The position numbers and the translations under genes are program-made. Below are positions 26,549 through 34,580 of a stretch of DNA of 64,000 nucleotides, piece by piece (the first letter of the stretch is position 1; each line of letters starts with the position of its first letter). The notes under the pieces are model-generated. The model worked only from the letters and a program-made list of their open reading frames with translations. It was not told the origin of the DNA and ran no database searches. This DNA is from Paenibacillus chondroitinus NBRC 15376. Lineage in GTDB: Bacteria; Bacillota; Bacilli; Paenibacillales; NBRC-103111. Where the stretch lies: assembly GCF_004000765.1 (NCBI RefSeq), contig NZ_BILW01000030.1, positions 1 to 64,000 on the forward strand. The letters run 5' to 3'.

Positions 26549-27922
26549 ATGAACCTTAAACCAGTCATGATTCTGGCAGCAAGTGTTCTGACAATGTTCC
26601 TTTTCGAAACCGCATGCTCCTCGGACGAGCAGCTGGCTGACAAGCAGGTAACGTCAGCTGCTCGCCAAAAGGTTAAAATTGATATTTGGCATTGGACAGC
26701 AGAGCCTGGAATGAAACCGGCATTTGATGCGTTTAATAAGTCGCAGGCCAATATTGAAGCCATCTTCCATCAATTTCCCAGCACCTCGAACATTCCATCC
26801 CAAATTAATTCTTTTCTGATTTCCGGCGAATCCATTGATGTCACCGCCCAGTTCAGTCCGGACGACTTGAGGGAGAGGGTAAAAAATAATTTGTATTTAC
26901 CTCTCGACGAATTTCTGGAAGAAAACCATATCGATTATGAACAAACTTTCGGCAAAGCTATAAATGATTTAACCAAGATCAATGGGCATTATTATAGTGT
27001 TCCTTACGGGGTCAATAAATTTGCCGTGTTTTATAATAAACAATTGTTCGATGAAGCCCACGTTCCTTACCCTAAAGCGGATTGGACGTGGCAGGATTTT
27101 ATGAAAACTGCCAAGCTTTTAACGAAAGGAGAGGGTCCGGATAAAATATATGGTTCCGTTATCTATCCGCTTGACACAAACATCGGCTGGAGTACGTTAG
27201 CCATTCAAACACTTGGCTTAAACAGCATGTATAAAAACGATCACGAAACGAATTTCGATCATCCCAGTTACAAGCAAAGCCTTCAGTTATTTATCGATAT
27301 GCAAAATAGAGATCAATCCATTATGCCACTCACCGAATTTCCCGGGCAAAAGCTGGACATAGGGACGAATCGGACCAGTTTGTTTTTCAAAGGGAAGTTC
27401 GCGATGTTTATTGAGCCTATTTATAATATTTGGAGAAGTCGTCTTCCGGAATATAAACATGATTTCGAAATGGGGGTCGTGCAGATGCCAAGGATGGACG
27501 CTAATGCTCCTACGGTTTCCCCGATCACCTTCAGTGATATGAGTATTCCGAAAAGCAGCAAGCATCCCAAAGAAGCGTTTGCGTTCATTCAATTTTATTG
27601 TTTGACGCGCCCTGATGAAACGGTGGCTCCGAAAGGAATGATGCCTGCGGCAGCACTCTCTGATCCCCAAGTCATCCAAGCGGTCAATCAGTTGATTTAC
27701 CGTGCACCCGGGGTTGATGAGCAAGAAGCCAAGCAAGTGTTCGAAGATCCCAATACGCAGTATGTGACTCCGGAGACAACCATTACGGTAGCCAAGAAGG
27801 AGATATTGCAGGTGGTCAGTGAAGATGTCACCAAGGCTTTCCTCGGAGAATGGAGCGTGGATGAGGCGTTGAAGGATATGAAACAGAGATCCGACGCATG
27901 GATTGCTTCCAAAAATCAGTAG
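26549..27922 (+). CDS. Extracellular sugar-binding lipoprotein, possible sensor partner
   Basis: About 457 aa, a family 1 ABC solute-binding protein. Start ATG 26549 (AAGGGAG 9 nt upstream; 26543 is possible). The N-terminus is a hydrophobic lipoprotein signal, but the lipobox FETAC is unusual, with Glu where Leu is normal. The body matches the binding protein at 31,348 segment by segment (WTxxxxMKPxFxAF, ISGESIDV, DWTWQDF/DDL). It has no permease genes of its own and is followed 61 nt later by the YesM-type kinase, so it may present sugar to that sensor rather than only to a transporter. Confidence 0.87.
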   Translation: MNLKPVMILAASVLTMFLFETACSSDEQLADKQVTSAARQKVKIDIWHWTAEPGMKPAFDAFNKSQANIEAIFHQFPSTSNIPSQINSFLISGESIDVTAQFSPDDLRERVKNNLYLPLDEFLEENHIDYEQTFGKAINDLTKINGHYYSVPYGVNKFAVFYNKQLFDEAHVPYPKADWTWQDFMKTAKLLTKGEGPDKIYGSVIYPLDTNIGWSTLAIQTLGLNSMYKNDHETNFDHPSYKQSLQLFIDMQNRDQSIMPLTEFPGQKLDIGTNRTSLFFKGKFAMFIEPIYNIWRSRLPEYKHDFEMGVVQMPRMDANAPTVSPITFSDMSIPKSSKHPKEAFAFIQFYCLTRPDETVAPKGMMPAAALSDPQVIQAVNQLIYRAPGVDEQEAKQVFEDPNTQYVTPETTITVAKKEILQVVSEDVTKAFLGEWSVDEALKDMKQRSDAWIASKNQ

Positions 27923-27983
27923 CAAAATTAGCAGTATATGAATGCGCTCTCAGATCCAATTGCGCAGAAATTCGGTGATTCGC

Positions 27984-29792
27984 ATGAAATCAATAGATTG
28001 GCTAGGGATAAAAAGCAGTATCCATCGTAAAATTTTTATCTCTTTTATGTTAGTTATGTTATTGCCGACCACGTTAATTAGTGTAAGTACTTATTATTTC
28101 TCCATTGATTTGCTGAAGCGCAAAGTCAGCGAGTCCTTTCTGGATAATCTTGCTTACAACAAGAACATCATCGGTATGGAGTTTAAGCAATTTGAACAAA
28201 TCGCGGATTATATTCCCTATAATTCGGATATTCAGAAGGTGCTTTCTCCCGGTTTCAAATCGCCTTCCATACAGAGCTATTATGATCTGCAAAGCGCGCA
28301 GCAATCACTCAATAATTTTACTATGCAAGCATTTGCTGTTTCCAATGTGGCCTCTATTCAGATTTTTGGCGATAACGGCATCATTCTTTTTACCGGAGCT
28401 TCAAGCGATATTTATCCGGACGATAAGAAGTTCAAGGAGAAGATTTGGTACCAGCAAGCGGTACAGACTGATCAGCCCCGGTTTAGATTCGGTACGTTGA
28501 ACGAAGAGTCTGACGGATCGGCTGGATCAGGGAACATGTACAGTCCTTCCATGATCAAGACCTTTCGCAATAGCGCCACATTAGAGAAACTTGGCGTAAT
28601 TTACATTAAAATCAGAAGAGATTTGTTCGACAACTTGTTTGAAGACAGCAATATGAAGAAAGCCGGGAAATTTGTAATCCTGGATGATAACGGGCAAGTC
28701 GTGTACCATCCCGACAAAAGTATGCTGCTGAAGGCGTTTCCAGGCGTGGATAAATTGAGAGAGCAGGAGGGAGACCACGGTTCATTTATTACCCGGGACG
28801 GTCAGTTAATGGTGTATTACCACATTGAACGCTACGGTTGGTGGTTAACAGACAGCATCCCTCTCAACGAGCTTCTGAAAGACAATAAAATTATTTTTAA
28901 TATTACGATTGCCGTTGTATTGATTTGCTTCCTATTATCAGGAATTATTTGGTATTTTGTGGCGTCCGGCATTGTCCACCCGATCAAGAAGCTGGCATTT
29001 GTCATGCGAAGCGTGAAAGAAGACGGATTGGCCGTTAAATCCGAATATACGGGCAAGGACGAAATTGGCCTGTTAAGCTCAAGTTTTAATTATATGATCG
29101 AGAAAATTCAAGAGCTGATCTCCAGGATGGTTGAGGAGCAAGCCAAGAAAAAGGATATGGAGTACCAATCGCTGCAAGCCCAAATTAACCCACATTTTTT
29201 ATATAACACGCTTAATTCCATCCGCTGGATGGCGATGATTCAAAAGGCGGACAACATTAAAGAGATGGTGGAGGCGCTGGGTCGGCTGCTAGCGAATAGC
29301 ACCAGCAAAAGCGAAGCCATGATTACAATCGAAGAGGAACTGGCGATCGTCAAGGATTACGTCAAAATCCAAGAGGTCAAATACTCGGATAAGTTTCGCG
29401 TTGATTTTGACATTGATCCGAAACTGCTTAAGATCAAATGCGTGAAGTTTATTTTACAGCCGTTTATAGAAAATGCGATTTTCCATGGGATAGAGCCAAA
29501 AAGCGGTACTGGTTGTATTCGTATTCAGTTACAGTTGAGTGGCAATGTAGTGGAAATTACCGTGTTTGATGATGGAGTTGGTATGGATGTAGAGCAAATC
29601 ATGTGTGAGGGACATGACAAGGGTAACGGTAAACGCTTCAATGGCATCGGGATTAAGAATGTTGACGAACGGCTGCGGTTGACATATGGGGATACATACG
29701 GCGTGACTATTCAAAGTGTAAAAGATCACTTTACGTCCGTAACAATCCGATTTCCTGTGGATGCAGATTTCGAGGCAGGAGGACTCCAATGA
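27984..29792 (+). CDS. YesM-type sensor histidine kinase
   Basis: About 602 aa from ATG 27984. TM1 is at about residues 15-37, an extracellular Cache-like sensor at 38-300, TM2 at about 305-325, then a HAMP domain, the His_kinase domain (QINPHFLYNTLNSIRWM, phospho-acceptor His404) and a HATPase (N-box IENAIFHG, G-box DDGVGMD, then GIGIKNVDERL). It belongs to the LytS/YesM class that senses carbohydrates. Its TGA overlaps the ATG of the YesN regulator by 4 nt, so translation is coupled. Confidence 0.93.
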   Translation: MKSIDWLGIKSSIHRKIFISFMLVMLLPTTLISVSTYYFSIDLLKRKVSESFLDNLAYNKNIIGMEFKQFEQIADYIPYNSDIQKVLSPGFKSPSIQSYYDLQSAQQSLNNFTMQAFAVSNVASIQIFGDNGIILFTGASSDIYPDDKKFKEKIWYQQAVQTDQPRFRFGTLNEESDGSAGSGNMYSPSMIKTFRNSATLEKLGVIYIKIRRDLFDNLFEDSNMKKAGKFVILDDNGQVVYHPDKSMLLKAFPGVDKLREQEGDHGSFITRDGQLMVYYHIERYGWWLTDSIPLNELLKDNKIIFNITIAVVLICFLLSGIIWYFVASGIVHPIKKLAFVMRSVKEDGLAVKSEYTGKDEIGLLSSSFNYMIEKIQELISRMVEEQAKKKDMEYQSLQAQINPHFLYNTLNSIRWMAMIQKADNIKEMVEALGRLLANSTSKSEAMITIEEELAIVKDYVKIQEVKYSDKFRVDFDIDPKLLKIKCVKFILQPFIENAIFHGIEPKSGTGCIRIQLQLSGNVVEITVFDDGVGMDVEQIMCEGHDKGNGKRFNGIGIKNVDERLRLTYGDTYGVTIQSVKDHFTSVTIRFPVDADFEAGGLQ

Positions 29793-31105
29793 TCAGTGTG
29801 ATGATTGCAGATGACGAAACGTTGGCTAGAGTTGGATTGAAAACAATGATTCCCTGGGAGAAATACGGGTTTCATTTAGTGGCGGAGGCAGAGAATGGCA
29901 AAGTAGCCATGGATTTAGCTCTGCAATTAAAGCCGGATATTATCATCACCGATATTAAGATGCCATTATTAAATGGAGTTGAGCTTATCTCCGCATTACG
30001 TGAGCAGTTAAAGGATACGAAATTTATCGTTCTGAGCTCTTACGGCGACTTTGATTATGTGAAAGAAGCGATGCAGATCGGTGCCGAGGACTACATATTG
30101 AAGCTGGAAATGGAACCGGAACCGTTTGCCGAGCTCCTTAACAAAGTAAAAGGGAAGATTGAAGCCGAGCGAAGCAGGCATAAGGAAGAGCGCGCAGATG
30201 AATGGAACAAAAGGCGGAATTTACCTGCATTACGGGAAAAATTGTTCCAGAATCTGTTATTCAGCTACTATATCAATGAGGATGAGATTCAAGAGCAATT
30301 CAATTATCTGGATATCAAGCTGCATGCCGAAAATCTGGTATGTTTGTTAGTTCGAGTGGAGAACAGGGAGTTATATGAAAAATACGGTGTAGACGACAGA
30401 TATGTGCTAACCTACGGCGTTACGAATATGATTGAAGAGATTTTGCAAAATTACCCGCCAGCTTACGTCACCTCAACCAATTCAATGGAGTTTGCCATTA
30501 TTCATTCATTTAAGGCCGATTCAGAGACTGAACTGAAATCTGCTGCCGAGAAATTAGCCGTACATGTGGAAAGCGCTTTAAAAACATATTTTAACTTCAA
30601 ATGCCGAATCGGGATTAGCGACTCATGCAGCCGTCTTGGAAAACTGAAGTCAGCCTATCGCGAGGCTAGCACAGCGCTTGATCAAGGCTTTTCGGAGCTG
30701 AAGCGTACCATTCATCATTATCAGCGGCACTTAGATACCGGCCATACGGTTAGTTTTGAAGAGGAGTTTAAACCAATCGATGACGGGAGAAGTATCGTAG
30801 CCCGCGCCAAAAAGTATATGTTGAAACATTACGATGAGGATATCTCCTTAAAGACGGTTTCCCAGTATCATAACATTTCCCCGAATTACTTGAGCTCTCT
30901 GTTCAAAAGAACAACGAATGAAAACTTTATTGATTTTCTTATTCATGTTCGGATCGAGCAAGCTCAGTATTTGCTTAAAAACAGCACTAGCAAGATCTAT
31001 GAAATCGGCATAAAAGTCGGCTATCCGGATGCCTATTATTTCAGTAAAATTTTCAAAAAAGTGACGGGTCTAACGCCTCAGGAATATAGAAATTGTCAGA
31101 AGTGA
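29789..31105 (+). CDS. YesN-type response regulator (REC-AraC)
   Basis: 438 aa. Receiver domain at residues 1-120 with the acidic pocket ADDE (7-10) and phospho-acceptor Asp55 in TDIKMP. A YesN-type linker of about 190 residues follows, then an AraC DNA-binding domain at about 340-438 (ISLKTVSQYHNISPNYLSSL and YPDAYYFSKIFKKVTGLTP). It overlaps the kinase by 4 nt. The probable targets are the importer genes starting at 31,348 and perhaps its own operon. Confidence 0.93.
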   Translation: MISVMIADDETLARVGLKTMIPWEKYGFHLVAEAENGKVAMDLALQLKPDIIITDIKMPLLNGVELISALREQLKDTKFIVLSSYGDFDYVKEAMQIGAEDYILKLEMEPEPFAELLNKVKGKIEAERSRHKEERADEWNKRRNLPALREKLFQNLLFSYYINEDEIQEQFNYLDIKLHAENLVCLLVRVENRELYEKYGVDDRYVLTYGVTNMIEEILQNYPPAYVTSTNSMEFAIIHSFKADSETELKSAAEKLAVHVESALKTYFNFKCRIGISDSCSRLGKLKSAYREASTALDQGFSELKRTIHHYQRHLDTGHTVSFEEEFKPIDDGRSIVARAKKYMLKHYDEDISLKTVSQYHNISPNYLSSLFKRTTNENFIDFLIHVRIEQAQYLLKNSTSKIYEIGIKVGYPDAYYFSKIFKKVTGLTPQEYRNCQK

Positions 31106-31132
31106 AACATCCCCTTGCGGGTTGTTTTTTTA
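31106..31132 (+). terminator. Terminator after the YesN gene
   Basis: A short stem AACA-CCC/GGG-TTGTT with a CTTGC loop, followed by TTTTTTTATAA, directly after the stop. Confidence 0.65.
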
Positions 31133-31278
31133 TAATTGATGCAGTTCGTGCGTTATATAAAACAAAGGATCGTTAATAAAGACAATATCCGGTATTTACT
31201 TGGTAAGCACCTTTGGATTCTGCTTAACTGGACGGCCAAATTAGTAATATAAAACAATGGAAGCCTTTAGATATCACA

Positions 31279-31307
31279 TTTCAACATCCTTTTCGGCTTT
31301 CTATAAT
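31279..31307 (+). promoter_or_regulatory. Possible activator-dependent promoter of the importer operon
   Basis: TATAAT (31302-31307) is a consensus -10, but the -35 at 17 bp is poor (TTTCAA, 31279-31284). A good -10 with a weak -35 is what a promoter needing an activator such as the adjacent YesN protein would show. Confidence 0.4.
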
Positions 31308-31347
31308 GAAGACATGAACACATAACTTTGCGAATAGGGGAGTGAGC

Positions 31348-32727
31348 ATGTTGAGAAATTCAGCTTTTAGAAGTGTAAAGCGTTATTTGGTACCTCTGAT
31401 GCTTATCGGAAGCACGATTGCAGCAATGGGTTGCCAAAGTCAAAGTGCGGGCACGGCCTCCAAGCCATCCGATGCAGCGCCGGGTCAGACTGTGCTGAAT
31501 GTCTACAGCTGGACGGTTGAGGATAGCATGAAGCCATTTTTCGAAGCTTTTGAGAAGAAATATCCGAATATCAAAGTGAAATATACGAAAATGGCGGATT
31601 CCAATCCGACGACGGCGAATTCGCTGCTGACCTCAGGTGAAGCCATCGACGTTATCCCGCAGGCTTCAGTAGATGATATGCGTGTCAGGGCAACAAGCGG
31701 GATGTACGAGCCTTTGGATGAGTACTTGAAAAAAGACAAAATGGACTACAAGCAAATTTTCGGGGATTCGATAAATGATTTGGAAACGGTGAATGGCAAT
31801 CATTATGCGCTTCCATACAGTATGGCGACCTACGGTCTTTACTACAATAAAGCCATGTTTGATAAAGCAGGTGTACCGTATCCAACCGACGACTGGACAT
31901 GGGATGATCTCAGGGCAGCAGCGCTCAAATTGACTTCAGGCAGCGGAGCTAATAAAATCTATGGCTTCTTACCGGACTACACCGGCCAATGGGCTTTTCC
32001 CGCTATTCAACAGCTTGGTCTCAACTATGTCTATAAAAATAACGGACAGGAATCGAATTGGGACAATCCTGCCTTCTTGAACGCCTTGCAATTTTTTTAC
32101 GATATGGAAATGAAGGATAAATCCGCGTGGCCGATTTCGGAATACAAAGCGCTCAAAATCGATACTAATCCGCATACCATTTTTATGCAGGGGAAAGCTG
32201 CGATGTACATTCAGCCATCATTTATCGTCAAGTACAGCTCGCAGGAGTCTTATGGTTTTACCAATTTTGATTACGGCGTTGTCAATCTGCCCAAAGTGAA
32301 AAAAGAAGACAGCTTGAGCAATGTATATTATATAAGCGATTTCAGCATTCCAGCGAGTGCACCTAATAAAGAAGCGGCCTGGACGTTCCTGAAGTTTTAC
32401 TGCTTGGAAGCACCGGAAATTTTCGCCCAATCCAAAGCGATGACGCCTGCCAATCTTTCATCTATGGATGCTTCCGTCAATGAGAAAGTAGGTAAAATCA
32501 TTTTCGATTACCCGCATTTTGACCAGCCTACAGGTATGAAAACGTTTATTTCGAATAAGCTGAAGCTCACGCCATATTTGACAACAATTACAACGGCTAA
32601 AGCTGAAATGATGGATATGGTAAAATCCGAAATTACTTCGTGTTTAATGGGCAATCAAACTCCAGCGGAGACCATAGCCAAATTGAAAAAGCAGTCCGAT
32701 GATTTAATCAAAAAAGCAGGGAAATAG
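31348..32727 (+). CDS. Sugar ABC transporter substrate-binding lipoprotein
   Basis: 459 aa from ATG 31348 (GGGGAG upstream). It has a typical lipoprotein signal with lipobox AAMGC at about residues 25-29, then a family 1 solute-binding fold (SWTVEDSMKPFFEAFEKKYP near the N-terminus, DDWTWDDL mid-protein). It is a paralogue of the protein at 26,549, and the sensor pair lies between the two. Two permeases follow at 23 and 19 nt spacing, so this is the binding protein of that importer. The ligand is probably an oligosaccharide released by the glycosidases' substrates. Confidence 0.93.
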   Translation: MLRNSAFRSVKRYLVPLMLIGSTIAAMGCQSQSAGTASKPSDAAPGQTVLNVYSWTVEDSMKPFFEAFEKKYPNIKVKYTKMADSNPTTANSLLTSGEAIDVIPQASVDDMRVRATSGMYEPLDEYLKKDKMDYKQIFGDSINDLETVNGNHYALPYSMATYGLYYNKAMFDKAGVPYPTDDWTWDDLRAAALKLTSGSGANKIYGFLPDYTGQWAFPAIQQLGLNYVYKNNGQESNWDNPAFLNALQFFYDMEMKDKSAWPISEYKALKIDTNPHTIFMQGKAAMYIQPSFIVKYSSQESYGFTNFDYGVVNLPKVKKEDSLSNVYYISDFSIPASAPNKEAAWTFLKFYCLEAPEIFAQSKAMTPANLSSMDASVNEKVGKIIFDYPHFDQPTGMKTFISNKLKLTPYLTTITTAKAEMMDMVKSEITSCLMGNQTPAETIAKLKKQSDDLIKKAGK

Positions 32728-32749
32728 GAGATGTGCGGAGGTATGCTAG

Positions 32750-33691
32750 ATGGAACTGGCAAAGAAGAACTCACTCATAGCACCTAAACGCAAAAAGAAG
32801 ATTCGTAAGGATATCCTGCATGAAAATATAGCGGGATGGCTGTTTCTTTCCCTTAATTTAATCGGGTACATTATCTTCAAATTAATTCCGATTATCCTTT
32901 CGCTGATTTTCAGCTTGTGTGATTGGAACTTGGTATCCGGTTTAAAAGGAATTAAATTTATCGGATTAAAAAACTATATCAATTTGTTGACGGACGACGT
33001 ATTCATTAAGTCCTTGGTTAACACCATTGTTTATGCAGCTGTTACGGTTCCGTGCTCTGTGTTTCTTGCCTTGATTCTTGCAGTAGTATTAAACGATAAA
33101 ATCTTCTTTAAAAGCTTAGTCCGTTTAGGATTTTATTTGCCCAATATTGCTTCCATGGTTGCGATTTCCGTGGTGTGGAGTATTTTGTACATGCCTACCT
33201 TCGGTCCAATCAATCAGTTCTTGACTTCAATTGGGATCGAACACCCCCCGGGCTGGCTGTCTTCGTCCCAGTGGGCGCTGATCTCGATTATCATCATGAG
33301 CGTTTGGCAGGCCGTTGGGTATAATGCCGTTATTTTGCTGGCTGGGCTGCAGAGTGTCCCTGGAACATTATATGAATCGGCCGAAATCGACGGAGCCGGT
33401 CCGCTGCGCAAGTTTTTCCAGATTACGATTCCCATGCTGTCGCCAACTTTGTTTTTCGTAACGGTGATCTCCATTATTGGTTCGTTTCAGGTGTTCACGC
33501 AGGTGAACGTCATGACGCAGGGAGGACCAGGTACTTCGACGTCAGTGCTGGTCTACTATATTTATAAAGCTGCCTTTACGTACAACAAGATTGGATACGC
33601 CAACGCGATTGGATGGGTATTGTTTATCTTGGTCTTCATTTTTACGACGCTGCAATGGAAATTTTCCAATAAAGACTCGCATGTAAACTAG
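32750..33691 (+). CDS. Sugar ABC transporter permease, MalF/UgpA type
   Basis: 313 aa with six hydrophobic segments. The EAA loop (YESAEIDGAGPLRKFFQITIP) contacts the ATPase. It pairs with the next gene to form the channel. No ATP-binding gene is encoded in the locus, as is common in Bacillota that use a shared MsmX-type ATPase. Confidence 0.93.
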   Translation: MELAKKNSLIAPKRKKKIRKDILHENIAGWLFLSLNLIGYIIFKLIPIILSLIFSLCDWNLVSGLKGIKFIGLKNYINLLTDDVFIKSLVNTIVYAAVTVPCSVFLALILAVVLNDKIFFKSLVRLGFYLPNIASMVAISVVWSILYMPTFGPINQFLTSIGIEHPPGWLSSSQWALISIIIMSVWQAVGYNAVILLAGLQSVPGTLYESAEIDGAGPLRKFFQITIPMLSPTLFFVTVISIIGSFQVFTQVNVMTQGGPGTSTSVLVYYIYKAAFTYNKIGYANAIGWVLFILVFIFTTLQWKFSNKDSHVN

Positions 33692-33709
33692 AGGGAGAGG
33701 AGGTACGAG

Positions 33710-34540
33710 ATGAGTGCGAGGTCTTTTAAATTAACGCAAAAAACGGTTTTAACCGTAGTTATGCTCCTACTATCGCTCCTATCCGTCATGCCCTTTCTCT
33801 GGATGCTGTCTGCATCCTTCAAGCCAACTGCGGAAGTATTCGAATTTCCGATCCGTTGGATACCGAAAACGTTTATTTGGGATAATTATGTAACCGTATG
33901 GTTCGCTCGTTTTCAAACCTATTTTTTAAACTCGGTTAAAGTTTCCGTGGTCAGTGTCGTCGGAGAGGTGATTACAAGCGCATTAGCGGGATATGCTTTT
34001 GCGAAAATCAAGTTTAAAGGCAGAGAACCTGCTTTCGTCATGTATATCGCCACCCTGATGTTTCCGCACCAGATGTTATTGGTTCCAAGATTCGTTTTGT
34101 ATCGTTTAATGGGCTTGTACAACAGCCTATGGGCGTTGATGCTTCCCGGTATTTTCAGTGCTTTCGGCACCTTTCTATTTCGGCAGTTTTTCACGACGAT
34201 ACCGGATGAATTGATGGAAGCTGCGAAGTTGGACGGCTGCAATCATTTTAAAACGTTTACAAAGATTATACTTCCATTATCTATGCCGGTTGTTTCCACG
34301 CTTGTTATTTTTTCGTTCGTCGGTTCGTGGAACAATTACGAAAATGCGCTGGTCTTTTTAAGCAACAAGGATAAATTCACCATTCCGCTTGGCCTGCTGC
34401 AGTTTCAAACCGAAGAGCAGACGAATTACGGCGCCATCATGGCGGCATCCGTCTTGTCGCTGCTGCCGATCTTTGTTATCTTTTTGAGCCTGCAAAAATA
34501 TTTTATTGAAGGAATTGCTACAGCTGGTTTAAAAGGATAA
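33710..34540 (+). CDS. Sugar ABC transporter permease, MalG/UgpE type
   Basis: 276 aa with six hydrophobic segments and the MalG-type EAA motif (LMEAAKLDGCNHFKTFTKII). The end (LQKYFIEGIATAGLKG) is the hallmark of this permease class. GGAGAGGAGG lies before the ATG. It completes the first importer. Confidence 0.93.
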   Translation: MSARSFKLTQKTVLTVVMLLLSLLSVMPFLWMLSASFKPTAEVFEFPIRWIPKTFIWDNYVTVWFARFQTYFLNSVKVSVVSVVGEVITSALAGYAFAKIKFKGREPAFVMYIATLMFPHQMLLVPRFVLYRLMGLYNSLWALMLPGIFSAFGTFLFRQFFTTIPDELMEAAKLDGCNHFKTFTKIILPLSMPVVSTLVIFSFVGSWNNYENALVFLSNKDKFTIPLGLLQFQTEEQTNYGAIMAASVLSLLPIFVIFLSLQKYFIEGIATAGLKG

Positions 34541-34580
34541 ACAACTTTACCTGTATACAACGAATTGGAGGAGATTGTCC

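Noticed and set aside
30565-30585. cre-like AAAGCGCTTT inside the YesN gene
   Set aside because: It lies within coding sequence far from any promoter; may be chance.
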